Position numbers and translations under genes: made by a program
Origin: Salinivibrio costicola subsp. costicola ATCC 33508 = LMG 11651
Lineage (GTDB): Bacteria > Pseudomonadota > Gammaproteobacteria > Enterobacterales > Vibrionaceae
Length of the DNA: 64,000 nucleotides
Assembly (NCBI GenBank): GCA_000565345.1
Contig: AQOF01000047.1
Coordinates: forward strand, 1 to 64,000
Reading direction: 5' to 3'
In this document: positions 32,291 to 42,186 of the stretch, piece after piece
Position numbering within the stretch: the first letter of the stretch is position 1
How the letters are laid out: each line of letters starts with the position of its first letter
Notes under the pieces: model-generated
Told to the model about the DNA's origin: nothing
Databases searched by the model: none
What the model saw: the letters and a program-made list of their open reading frames with translations, nothing else

Positions 32291-35200
32291 GCCTCGTCTC
32301 CTTCTGCCGGTAAGCCATGGTAGGATGGTTTTGATACGCTAAGTTGTACACCACAGGCACAACCAGCAAGGTAAAGACGGTTGATGCCGCAATCCCGAAA
32401 ATAATGGCCCATGCGAGACCATTAAAAATGGGGTCGAGGGTAATAATCACATTCCCTAATAAGGTGGTACCGGCGGTCAGCAAAATCGGCCGCATACGTA
32501 CCGCTCCCGCTTGTATTAAGGCTTCACTAAGTTCCATACCGCGCGCCAATGATTGCTGAATAAATTCAATCAATACCAGGGAGTTACGCACCACGATGCC
32601 GGCCAATGCAATCATGCCTATCATCGCGGTAGCGGTGAAAAGTGCTGGGTTTGGATAGCCGTTAATGTCGCCACTTAAGCCATTAAGCAACCAAAAACCG
32701 GGCATGATGCCGATTACCGTGAGGGGAATTGCCAGCATAATCATCCCAGACACCGCCGGTAAGCCGGTTTGGATTAGCATCACGATAAAGACGCCTAACA
32801 AAGCGGCGCCGTAAGCTATACCAAGGTCACGGAATACATCAATGGTGATCTTCCACTCTCCCTCGCCGCTCCAAACAACATTAATATCGTCACGCACCTG
32901 CCAACCATCACCAGCACCATTGTCGAGGTAACTACGCGCTGCAAGCGGCCGTGATGTATCCATTTTTGGCTGATTAAAGTCAGCGATCACATCAGCGACC
33001 ACCTCCCCAGGTACACGTCCAATTGGCTCGGCATAGACATATACCACAGGCTGAAGATTTTTATGATAAATCGGTTGGTCCACCGGTTGTCGCTCAAAAT
33101 GCCCCAACTCGCTTAATGCTACCAGCGGTTGCGGTGCATCGACCAAAGCGCCTTGCACCGATTGTTTTGCGACACCGGCACGGCCTCGTATATGAAGCGC
33201 TAATAAGGTATCCAGTTTATCGCGTGCATCCGGGGCTAAACGCAGCGTGACCGGTAAGGGATCGATTTCATCAGCATCCGCCAGGTGAGCCAACGTGACG
33301 CCTTGATTGGCCGCCCGCAATGCCTGGTTAATATCAGTGATAGCAACGCCAGACAATGCCGCTTTTTCTTGATCGACCACAAACTGCCAGCGCGATAGCG
33401 GTCCTTGAATACTGGTACTGACTTCCGAGACCAACGCTTCTCGCTCCAATCGCGCCGCAACCTTTTGGGCTTGCGCTTGAATATCTGCATAAGGCGTACT
33501 CGGTGCACCATAGACTTCTGCGACAAGGGTCGCCAGTACAGGTGGGCCGGGAGGCATTTCCACCAGTTGTATGTCGGCATTATGTTTGGCCGCGATCGAT
33601 TCCAGATCATCACGCAAGCGGGTCACTAAACCATGTGATTGTAATTCTCGCCGCTGCTTATCCACCAAGACGACGCGCAATTCGCCCTGATAGGGGGCAT
33701 TTCGCGCAAAATAATGACGCACCATGCCATTAAAATCCATCGGTGATGCAAGCCCCGCAAATCCCGACACAGAGACGACTTCCGCTTGCTGCTGAAGATA
33801 AGTGTTCATCTCACGTAATGCATTCGAGGTCTCGACATAACTGGCGGTTTCCGGCAAATCCAACACCACCTGAAATTCGTTTTTGTTGTCATAGGGTAAG
33901 AGTTTAAGCGGCACGAGACGTAGCGCCGGTAACATCGCCGCTACCACAAACAGCACTCCTACCACCATAAGAAACCTTTTCGCACGGCGATTATTTTCTA
34001 ACAGCGGGAGTAATAATCGACGATAGCCCCGATAAAGTGGTGTCGTTTCCAAGCGATAGTCATCACCCTTATTCGAGGCACGAACAATTTTTTTCGCCAG
34101 CCAAGGCGTGACTAAAAACGCCACCAAGGTACTGATCACCACACTCACAGGCACATTAAATGCCAGTGGCGCCATGTAAGGTCCCATCATCCCGGTGATA
34201 AAAAACATCGGAGTAAACACAATAACAATCGCCACCGTCGACATGATCAGTGCCCGTTTGATTTCCAGCATCGCCAGTACAATGGTGCGACCCCGCGGCT
34301 TATTATCATGGGTCAGGTGGCGCTCAATATTATCGATACTGGCTATTGGGTCGTCGACAATCAGGCCCAACGCCAAAATCAGAGCAAACAAGGTGACACG
34401 ATTGATGGAGTACCCAAAAGCGAGATCAAGCCCCAGCGCCGCGCCATAGCTAATCGGAATCGCGATGGCCACGACCAAGGCACTGCGCCAGTTTAAAAAC
34501 AGCCCCACAAACACCACCACGGTCAGCACGGCAATGCCTAAGCTCGAGACTAAATTATTGACTTTAGCATCAGCGGTTTGACCATAGTTGCGAATAATCT
34601 CAACCTCTACGCCCTCCGGGAACTGGGTGTTCGCTAAACGATCGAGGGTGCGCGTTACATCGTCGGCCACCGTCACCGCGTTCGAGCCTTTTTGCTTGGC
34701 GATCGAGATAAATACGGCTGGATGCGGTTTGGTCTGTTGTTGCGATTGAATCCAAGTATCGGTGCTGGCCTCAGTGGGACCATCACTTAACGTGGCGACA
34801 TCTTGTAAGTACACAGGCTTGCCATTCACAACCGCGACAACCAACTGGCGAATATCGTCACGGCTTTGATACCACTGCCCGGTTTCAAGGACATACCGCT
34901 GGCCTTGATGCTGAATATCACCGGCATGCCGTTTTTGATGGCTCAGTGAAAACGCACGGGTTAAATCGGCCACACTGATTTGATAACTTGCCATTGCCGC
35001 CGGATCGAAAGCCACTAACACTTGGCGTGGCATACCCCCGACAACGTTAACCACATTGGTTTTGGGAAGGGCTTTTAAATCCAAAGTGGCTTGCTCAGCA
35101 ATACGACGCAGCGCGTAATGATCGACAGTATCTGGTTTATCGCTACGCAGCGCCGCCATCACAATAGGGACATCATCAATTTCAACCGGCTTAATCGCCA

Positions 35201-35592
35201 CTCGCTCACCGCGGCAGGGATCTCATCTTGGTTGGCGTACAGCTTGTTATATAGCTTGACCAGCGCTGATTCGCGATCTTCTCCGACATAAAAACGCACG
35301 GTCACACGCGCCGATCCGGTTTGTGTCGTGGAATAAACATACTCCACCCCGTCTATTTGACTGACTTTTTTCTCCAGCGGCTGCGTCACCTGCTTTGCCA
35401 CTTGTTGCGCGCTTAAGCCGGTGCTTGTATCAGCACATCTGCCATTGGCACCACAATTTGCGGATCTTCCTCTTTGGGTGTAAGCCACAGCGCGGCAGCC
35501 CCAACCAAAAATGCCAACGCAATTAAAATAGGCGGAAAAAAACTGTTCATCACACGGGTAATAAACGGGCCTTGAGGTTGATCATCTCGCAT
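32283..35592 (-). CDS. RND efflux permease, AcrB/HAE-like (two frameshifts)
   Basis: Inner-membrane proton-driven efflux pump. After correction the protein has about 1103 residues. It opens with MRDDQPQGPFITRVMNSFFPP and contains the pore-domain repeats, TM4 with the proton-relay pair in GLIVDDPIASIDNIERH, and GIVVRNSLVLIEFIQQ in the second half, where the usual relay lysine is replaced by Arg. The frame breaks near 35430 (CACCGGCTTAAG, one G lost from GGG) and near 35205. The gene follows the SqrR/YgaV-type repressor on the same strand by 136 bp, suggesting control by it. The exported substrate is unknown; metal, dye or sulfur-derived toxicants are all possible. Confidence 0.85.
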
Positions 35593-35727
35593 AACAGTTC
35601 CTTGTTGCTGTCGTCCGTGCGCATCCTTTACGGAATGGATATAACGTCTACATGCCTAGATATAACTTAGTTAACCATCGCCGTCTGATATGTTGGTAGC
35701 ATCACAACAACGAGTAATAAATCAAGA

Positions 35728-36066
35728 TTACGGGCAATAGATGCGTTGTAACGTGGCGATAATATCCGCGACGTTGGGATCTCGTAAGCGATAAAATACC
35801 TGCTGTGATGATTTACGTACGCTCACCAGTTGATGACGTTTGAGCACGCTTAAGTGTTGAGAAAAAGCCGACTGACTGAGGCTCGAACCTTGTTGCAACT
35901 GTCCCACATGGGTCTCTCCAGCCAGTAGCTGACATAACACCACCAGGCGCTCAGGATGCGCCATTACCTTCAACAAGGTCGCCGCTTTCGATGCTTGTTG
36001 TCGCATTGCGCCAATGTCCATATCAGGCACATCATCTTTTTCATATAACCCTGTCTGAACCACCAT
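35728..36066 (-). CDS. ArsR-family repressor of the BigR/SqrR/YgaV type
   Basis: A 112-residue winged-helix regulator. Its HPERLVVLCQLLAGE helix and C-terminal LQRIYCP carry the two cysteines that in BigR, SqrR and YgaV form a tetrasulfide bridge on contact with persulfides; the DNA-binding helix is LSQSAFSQHLSVLKRHQLV. No typical ArsR CVC metal motif is present. It diverges from DUF2892 and a CoA-disulfide/persulfide reductase gene and heads the RND operon, so sulfane-sulfur sensing is the best guess. AGGAG lies 6 nt before the ATG. Confidence 0.85.
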   Translation of the reverse strand: MVVQTGLYEKDDVPDMDIGAMRQQASKAATLLKVMAHPERLVVLCQLLAGETHVGQLQQGSSLSQSAFSQHLSVLKRHQLVSVRKSSQQVFYRLRDPNVADIIATLQRIYCP

Positions 36067-36124
36067 GTTAGGCTCCTGTTGTAAGGACTTCCTTAAGCTT
36101 AGCCCCTCTTATTATTTAGTCAAC

Positions 36125-36135
36125 TCTAATTTAGA
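36125..36135. promoter_or_regulatory. TCTAATTTAGA palindrome, candidate repressor operator
   Basis: An 11-bp inverted repeat (TCTAA-T-TTAGA) lies in the divergent region between the ArsR-type repressor and DUF2892. Near-identical TCTAATTTAAG and ACTAATTTAGG sites lie before the PmpA-like gene (39970-40047), pointing to one shared regulator. Confidence 0.55.
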
Positions 36136-36280
36136 CAGATTATCATTAGACTTTTCTAAACATAGCGACTACAGTGAAAATAACGCTGGATTCAATCCAC
36201 ATAACAGGACACGCACCCAAAGCAACCAACGTCAGTCGAGCGGTAGCTACGGTGCAATATCAATGCAAAGGAGTCTTACA

Positions 36281-36472
36281 ATGACAATTGAAAATGCAGT
36301 TCGCGTGATCGCTGGCAGCATAGTGCTGCTTTCTGTGGTACTTACCCTCACCGTGCACAGCCAATTTGTTTGGCTTACTGTATTCGTGGGCGTAAACCTC
36401 ATTCAAAGCGCGTTTACAGGGATTTGTCCGGCAGCCTTTTTCCTGAAAAAATTTGGATTACGTCACGCTTAA
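36281..36472 (+). CDS. DUF2892 (YgaP-like) small inner-membrane protein
   Basis: A 63-residue protein with two membrane helices (VRVIAGSIVLLSVVLTLTV and FVWLTVFVGVNLIQSAFTG) followed by the CPAAFFLKKFG motif of the DUF2892 family, the membrane part of YgaP rhodanese. A GGAG site lies 7 nt before the ATG. It stands 10 bp before the reductase-rhodanese gene, so it may anchor or partner that enzyme in persulfide handling. Confidence 0.85.
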   Translation: MTIENAVRVIAGSIVLLSVVLTLTVHSQFVWLTVFVGVNLIQSAFTGICPAAFFLKKFGLRHA

Positions 36473-36482
36473 CGGAGTCAAA

Positions 36483-38182
36483 ATGACCAAGATAGTAATT
36501 ATTGGAGGCGTCGCCGGTGGCGCTTCTGCTGCAGCTCGTGCACGCCGTCTGACCGAGGACGCTGAGATCATTATGTTCGAACGCGGCCCCTACGTTTCGT
36601 TCGCTAACTGTGGTTTGCCTTACCATATCGGTGGCGATATCACGGATCGCAGTAAGCTCTTGCTACAAACCCCAGATAGTTTTCGTGCGAGCTTTAATGT
36701 CGATGTGCGTATTAATAGCGCCGTCAGTAACATTTACCGCGAAAACAAAACCGTTACGGTCACTCGGCCGATGGCAGCACCTATCAAGAGAGCTACGACA
36801 AATTACTATTAAGCCCTGGCGCGGCGCCAATTATGCCGCCGATTCCTGGCTTAGATAACCCACTCACACATTCTTTGCGCAACATCCCGGACATGGATGC
36901 AATTTTGCACACCATCGAGATGAACAATCCTAGTCACGCAACTGTCGTCGGCGGAGGCTTTATTGGTCTCGAGATGATGGAAGCACTCCATCAGCGTGGC
37001 ATTCAAACCACCCTTTTAGAAATGGCCGATCAGGTGATGACGCCGGTTGACCGCGAAATGGCAGGCTTTGCCCATCAGAGCATTCGTGATCATGGCATTG
37101 ATTTACGCCTGGGGACGGCCTTGGCGTCGGCCGAATACATTCCAACCACGCATGTGGCCAGTGATGACGCCGGTGAACCCAGTGAACCGCAACACTTAGA
37201 AGGTTCACTGAGCCTCACGCTAAATAATGGTGACACGCTACACACTGAATTGTTGATCATGGCTGTCGGCGTAAAACCTGAAGTCACCCTAGCACAACAG
37301 GCCGGCCTGGCGATTGGTGAAAAAGGCGGGATCGTGGTCAACAGCACCATGCAGACCCAAGACCCAGATATTTATGCGGTCGGGGATGCCGTCGAAGAAA
37401 TCGACTTTGTCACTCACAAGCCGACGCTGGTACCACTGGCTGGACCGGCTAACCGTCAAGGGCGCATGGCCGCTGACAACATGCTAGGAAGCACTGAGCA
37501 TTATCTTGGCACCCAAGGCACCGCCATTTGTAAGATTTTCGATCTGGCCGTTGCCTCTGTGGGCCAAAATGAGAAGCAACTTAAACAGGCCAACATTGAT
37601 TACCAAAAAGTCTATGTTCACGCGGCAAGTCATGCAGGTTACTACCCGGGCGCAGAAATTGTCTCGTTTAAAATGTTATTTGCACCCGACACGGGCGCTA
37701 TTTTAGGCGCACAAGCGGTAGGCAAAGATGGCATTGATAAACGCATTGATGTCATGGCGGTTGCACAGCGTGCCGGGATGACGGTTGAGCAACTGCAACA
37801 TTTGGAGCTGACCTATGCCCCACCGTATGGCAGTGCTAAAGATGTGATCAACCAAGCCGCGTTTGTAGCAACTAACCTGATCAAAGGTGACGCAAAAGCG
37901 GTTCATTATCACGATTTAGCGACCCTAGGTGATGACCAAGTGCTTCTGGATGTGCGCAATGCCCCTGAACGCGAAAACGGTGAGTATATCGAAGGCGATA
38001 TCCATATTCCGGTTGACGAACTGCGCGGGCGCATTCATGAGCTTCCCAAAGACAAAGAAATTTTGATTTACTGCCAAGTCGGCTTGCGCGGCAACGTCGC
38101 CTATCGCCAGTTAGTCAATCATGGCTTTAAAGCCCGTAATTTACTGGGCGGCTATCGCACTTACAAGTTTGCCACAGCTTAA
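36483..38182 (+). CDS. CoA-disulfide/persulfide reductase with C-terminal rhodanese domain (frameshifted)
   Basis: FAD- and NAD(P)H-dependent pyridine nucleotide-disulfide oxidoreductase fused to a rhodanese domain, the CoADR-RHD or NADH-persulfide-reductase type. The FAD motif IVIIGGVAGGASAAARARRL, the single active-site Cys in YVSFANCGLPYHIGG, the NAD motif ATVVGGGFIGLEMMEAL and YAVGDAVEE are visible; the rhodanese domain carries its Cys in ILIYCQVGLRGN. The frame breaks near 36763 (actcggccgatgg, one base lost); corrected length about 566 residues. It follows DUF2892 and is divergent from the repressor. Role: reducing CoA or glutathione persulfides. Confidence 0.9.
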
Positions 38183-38201
38183 ACACGAATCATTGCCAGT
38201 C

Positions 38202-38229
38202 AAAAGCGCGAGCCAATGCTCGCGCTTTT
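38202..38229 (+). terminator. Rho-independent terminator, bidirectional, after the reductase gene
   Basis: A 12-bp perfect stem (aaaagcgcgagc / gctcgcgctttt), loop caat, then more T residues, between convergent genes. Confidence 0.92.
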
Positions 38230-38254
38230 TGTTTATGTAAAAACGCTCATGAGG

Positions 38255-39736
38255 TCAAACCGACTGGGCTACAGCCAACTGCTCTAAAGGCGCTGGATGT
38301 CCAAGATAAAAACCCTGCGCGTATTCACAATCGAGCTGTTTTAGTAACGCTAGTTGCGCACGCGTTTCTATGCCTTCAGCCACAACATGAATACCCAAAC
38401 CTTTAGCAATCCCGATAATGCCGGCAGTAATCGCTTTAGCACGGTGATCTTTTTCCATTGCCTGGATAAAACTACGATCAATCTTAATTTCATCCACGTT
38501 GATCCGGTTAAAAATACCCAACGAGGTATAGCCAACACCAAAATCATCGATCGAAAAGGTGACGCCATGGCGTTTAAGCGTATCAACAACCCGCGCGCAC
38601 TCAATAATGTCATCTAATGCGGCAGTTTCTGTGATCTCCAGGCAAAGATAACGAGCGAATTCAGGGTTGGCCTGCAAATAGGTATCGATACGTGCTATCG
38701 CGTCCACACTGTTAAATTCAACCGCGGAGATATTGACCGATACCCGTTTAACCATATTGCCTAGCAGCTGACTTTCATTCAGTTGTTTGGCGGCTTTTTC
38801 TAACACCAGTGCCGTTAAATCCTCGCAAAAATGCTGCTCTTCAGCTAGGGGAATGAACACACTCGGGGGTATATTGCCATATTGATCGTGTGTCCATCTT
38901 GCCAACACCTCTAGGCCGGTTAACTCTCCAGAAGACAAGCGATACTGTGGCTGAAAAACAATATCAATCTGCTTATCATCAATGGCTTGGCGAAGATCGT
39001 AGACAAGATTTTGCCGCTTTTTAGCCTCTTCTGTCAGATGGATATCGTGATATGCAACGGCATTTTTATGCTTCTTCGCTTCGCTCAATGCGCGTGTCGC
39101 CGCTGTCATTAAAGCCGTGGTGTCTTCGCCATCCGAGTCAAACACCGCCACGCCTACCGAACAGGTAATGTCTCTATCGTATCGTTGCAAAAACTGGTTA
39201 CACTGACGATGTAACTTGTCAATGTATGGCGTCATTTCGCAAACATCGGACAACGTCAACAAACATGCAAATCTATCGGCGTGAACTCTCGAGGTTAGGT
39301 TTTCAGGCACGGTGGGCGTATCTATTTTACGCGCCACCCCCATCAGCAGTTGATTGGTGCGATCAAAGCCCAGCTTATTGGTTACCGACGTGTAGTTATC
39401 AATGTCGAGTACAAACAACATATAGCACGACTCAGCATTAGCACGCTGCAGTAATGTATCAGCGCGACGAATGAATACGGAGGGACTATGAAGCCCGGTA
39501 ACCGTATCGATGTCACTCGCTCGCTCTAAATCACGATTATTTTTCTGTGCTAACCCCCAAAGTAACACTGAGGTAATAACGACAAACAGGTGCCCCTTGA
39601 ACGACTGTGCCCAAGTATACATTTCAAGATTATCGGACAGCACGTTAACCAATTTATCGGAAAACAGTATCCACAACGAAGCAAAAAAGAAGTAAGTTAA
39701 TGCTAATTTTAGTGCGTAGTACGTTGTTTTCTTCAT
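38255..39736 (-). CDS. Membrane cyclic-di-GMP phosphodiesterase, degenerate GGDEF plus EAL
   Basis: A 493-residue protein with two N-terminal membrane helices (about 5-25 and 45-62), a GGDEF-like domain in which the signature is replaced by HADRF, so probably no cyclase activity, and an EAL domain with GLEVLARW, NISAVEF, LEITETAA, the metal pair in DDFGVGYTS and EGIET. All these suggest an active c-di-GMP phosphodiesterase. The start at 39736 has AAAAGG 6 nt upstream; eight extra codons lack a site. A related pseudogene lies at 52.2-52.7 kb. Confidence 0.87.
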   Translation of the reverse strand: MKKTTYYALKLALTYFFFASLWILFSDKLVNVLSDNLEMYTWAQSFKGHLFVVITSVLLWGLAQKNNRDLERASDIDTVTGLHSPSVFIRRADTLLQRANAESCYMLFVLDIDNYTSVTNKLGFDRTNQLLMGVARKIDTPTVPENLTSRVHADRFACLLTLSDVCEMTPYIDKLHRQCNQFLQRYDRDITCSVGVAVFDSDGEDTTALMTAATRALSEAKKHKNAVAYHDIHLTEEAKKRQNLVYDLRQAIDDKQIDIVFQPQYRLSSGELTGLEVLARWTHDQYGNIPPSVFIPLAEEQHFCEDLTALVLEKAAKQLNESQLLGNMVKRVSVNISAVEFNSVDAIARIDTYLQANPEFARYLCLEITETAALDDIIECARVVDTLKRHGVTFSIDDFGVGYTSLGIFNRINVDEIKIDRSFIQAMEKDHRAKAITAGIIGIAKGLGIHVVAEGIETRAQLALLKQLDCEYAQGFYLGHPAPLEQLAVAQSV

Positions 39737-39969
39737 TAAAAGCCTTTTATCTCTTAACACTGCTCAGTTGTTCCTCTTTGACACCTACGGCTGTGATATT
39801 CGTCGAGTATAGCAGCTCTATCGCTTCACAGCTTCAAGCTATTGAATCAAATAAGTATAATTTGCCCAGTGTTGCTCAGATAACCAAAATGCAGAGAGCG
39901 TAACCTACCGACTCTATGATTGCACCTTCGGTTTTTACTGACTAAGACGGTGCGTATTGCTCAGTCTAG
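39737..39969. other. Intergenic region before the sulfur transporter genes
   Basis: This 233-bp stretch, plus the regulatory sites that follow, separates the EAL gene from the PmpA-like gene. No gene or structured element beyond the promoter and operators at 39970-40076 was found. Confidence 0.5.
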
Positions 39970-40076
39970 CTTAAATTAGATTGGAGCAACGATTAACACA
40001 GGTCAACACGTCCAACAAGCAAATAAAACACCCAACCCTAAATTAGTATTGACTTATGAATGTGTTCAAGTATGCT
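39970..40076 (+). promoter_or_regulatory. Promoter and two candidate repressor sites before the PmpAB-like genes
   Basis: TTGACT (40049-40054), a 16-bp spacer and TATGCT (40071-40076) form a good sigma-70 promoter. The minus-strand sites TCTAATTTAAG (39980-39970) and ACTAATTTAGG (40047-40037, touching the -35) repeat the palindrome found at the SqrR/YgaV-type repressor gene. Confidence 0.55.
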
Positions 40077-40125
40077 GCCCTTCTCCTTTAGCCATAACGT
40101 TTTTTGACTCACTGAGAGGAAAATC

Positions 40126-40551
40126 ATGACGTTTCAAATCTCATGGGATGCCTTGTTTGGTGGCATGCTGGTTGGCACTGCCTGTCTCGCACTTTTAGCA
40201 CTCAATGGCCGTATTGCCGGGATCAGCGGTATTGTGTCAGGCGCGTTATCATCACACGGCCGTGAAGCTCAATGGCGAGGTCTGTTTTTGCTGGGTATGG
40301 TCAGTGCGGGGGTCTTCATGCCATTTATCGGTTTTGAACTACCCAACTACACAAGCCTTGCGCCTGCACTCACACCTATGGTTGCCGTACTCGCGGGGTT
40401 GCTGGTCGGGATAGGCACTAAATTAGGTAACGGCTGTACCAGTGGTCATGGCATTTGTGGCATGGGTCGCTTATCGAAACGGTCAATCGTGGCAACGCTC
40501 ACTTTTATGGGTGCTGCCTTTGTCACTGTTTTTGTTCGTTTACACTTTTAA
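40126..40551 (+). CDS. YeeE/YedE-family sulfur transporter half, PmpA-like
   Basis: A 141-residue membrane protein with four or so helices and the signature GTKLGNGCTSGHGICGMGRLS, whose cysteine motif is typical of YeeE/YedE (TsuA-like) transporters for thiosulfate or related sulfur species. In this subgroup the transporter is made as two half-size proteins; the second follows 15 bp downstream. A repressor-site-bearing promoter lies upstream. Substrate is inferred. Confidence 0.85.
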   Translation: MTFQISWDALFGGMLVGTACLALLALNGRIAGISGIVSGALSSHGREAQWRGLFLLGMVSAGVFMPFIGFELPNYTSLAPALTPMVAVLAGLLVGIGTKLGNGCTSGHGICGMGRLSKRSIVATLTFMGAAFVTVFVRLHF

Positions 40552-40566
40552 GGACGTTTATCGCTT

Positions 40567-41007
40567 ATGTTTCGCCTTGTTGCTCTACTCTCAGGCTTTA
40601 TCTTCGGTGTGGGTATGATGGTGTCAGGCATGGTCAATCCCGCGAAGGTGATTGGCTTTCTGGATGTATTCGGCCAGTGGGATCCCAGCCTTGCGTTTGT
40701 GATGGGCGGTGCGCTGTTGGTCTTTGTTCCCGGCTACTTTTTGGGCGTACGTCGGCAGAAAAACCCCGTACTGGCCGATCAATTTTGTCTACCCAAGACG
40801 CAAACGCTTGATAAAAAACTCATCGGCGGCGCATTACTCTTTGGCACCGGCTGGGGACTCGCCGGACTTTGCCCAGGACCGGCGATCACGGCTATTGGCT
40901 CCGGCGCACTACCGATCGGTCTATTTGTGATTAGCATGCTAGTCGGGATGCGGCTTGTACAAGTGTTCAATGCCAGCTCAAACCGCGCTCTCGCGACAGA
41001 AAGTTAA
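40567..41007 (+). CDS. YeeE/YedE-family sulfur transporter half, PmpB-like (DUF6691)
   Basis: A 146-residue membrane protein, partner of the preceding gene: LLSGFIFGVGMMVSGMVNPAKVIGFLDVFG, and GTGWGLAGLCPGPAITAIGSG carrying the conserved cysteine of this half. Together the halves equal one full YeeE-type transporter. Terminated before the convergent cysM. Confidence 0.85.
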   Translation: MFRLVALLSGFIFGVGMMVSGMVNPAKVIGFLDVFGQWDPSLAFVMGGALLVFVPGYFLGVRRQKNPVLADQFCLPKTQTLDKKLIGGALLFGTGWGLAGLCPGPAITAIGSGALPIGLFVISMLVGMRLVQVFNASSNRALATES

Positions 41008-41028
41008 CAAACAACGAGTAAAAAAGAA

Positions 41029-41050
41029 CAGGCGGCGCAATCGCCGCCTG
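41029..41050. terminator. Terminator between PmpB-like gene and cysM
   Basis: A 9-bp stem (caggcggcg / cgccgcctg) with loop caat. On the minus strand it is followed by TTCTTTTTT, so it best serves cysM. Confidence 0.85.
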
Positions 41051-41066
41051 CTCACGATTTATCCTA

Positions 41067-41960
41067 TTACGACGAGAACAATCCCGACGATAAATAGCGA
41101 TCGCCGCGATCGCAAATAATGGCCACCACCACAGAGTCGGGTTCAGCTTTGGCAACTTGCAGTGCCGCATATACGGCCCCGCCAGAGCTCACACCCGCAC
41201 AAATTCCCTCTTCTCGCGCCAATGCTCGCGCCGTTTCTTTGGCGTCTTGCTCAGAAATATCCATCACCACATCGATATGCTCGTCAGTATAAATGCCGGG
41301 TAAGTACTCAGCCGGCCAGCGCCGGATCCCAGGGATGGCACTGCCTTCTGTCGGCTGCAAGCCAATGGTTTTTATCGCGGGGTTTTGCGTTTTTAGGTAC
41401 TTTGATGTGCCCACAATGGTGCCTGTGGTGCCCATGCTGGCAATAAAGTGGGTGATTTTTTGTTGGCTTTGCTGCCAAATTTCAGGCCCTGTACCGGTCA
41501 CATGAGCCTGAAAGTTATCCGGATTATTGAACTGATCCAACACTTTGCCCTTGCCCTGTGCCTGCATGGATAACGCCAAATCACGCGCACCTTCCATACC
41601 CGACACTTTAGAGACGAGAATCAACTCACTGCCATAGGCACACATCGCATCTTTGCGCTCCTGGGTAGCATTTTCAGGCATGATTAAAATCAGACGATAG
41701 CCTTTAATCGCCGCCGCCATTGCTAGCGCTATTCCGGTGTTGCCACTGGTCGCTTCAATCAAGGTATCGCCCGGTTGGATATCTCCACGCGCTTCGGCCT
41801 GCACAATCATGTTCAGCGCTGGCCTATCTTTGACCGAACCGGCCGGGTTATTGCCTTCAAGTTTAATCAAAACAGTACTCCCCGTATCAGCGCCTAGACG
41901 CTGCAAGCGTACCAAGGGTGTTTGTCCTACGTAGTCTTCAAGCGTTGGGAAATCAGTCAC
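41067..41960 (-). CDS. cysM: Cysteine synthase B (O-acetylserine sulfhydrylase B)
   Basis: PLP enzyme making cysteine from O-acetylserine and sulfide, or S-sulfocysteine with thiosulfate. Lysine for PLP in NNPAGSVKDRPA (about residue 44), the SGNTGIALA loop, GTTGTIVGTS phosphate cleft, GVSSGGAVYAAL and the CysM-type end ICDRGDRYLSSG. Length 297, as expected for CysM. It is divergent from cysPTWA, together a thiosulfate-use block; CysB control is likely but no site is claimed. Confidence 0.93.
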   Translation of the reverse strand: MTDFPTLEDYVGQTPLVRLQRLGADTGSTVLIKLEGNNPAGSVKDRPALNMIVQAEARGDIQPGDTLIEATSGNTGIALAMAAAIKGYRLILIMPENATQERKDAMCAYGSELILVSKVSGMEGARDLALSMQAQGKGKVLDQFNNPDNFQAHVTGTGPEIWQQSQQKITHFIASMGTTGTIVGTSKYLKTQNPAIKTIGLQPTEGSAIPGIRRWPAEYLPGIYTDEHIDVVMDISEQDAKETARALAREEGICAGVSSGGAVYAALQVAKAEPDSVVVAIICDRGDRYLSSGLFSS

Positions 41961-42186
41961 GTCTCTTACCTCTGCCTATCTTTTTCACTGGCGTCATGCC
42001 GTGGGGCACTGTCTATAAACGCCATGTTACAAGGGTTTATCACTGGCACGCAGATAAATTGTCACTAACATATACAAAATGGTTATAGTAAAACTGTTTT
42101 TTATTCCTAATGATTGCTTTTATTCTGTGACTTATAGCTACTTCTTTTGTTGAACAAGCATCAACCGGTCATTAAGGAACATTACA

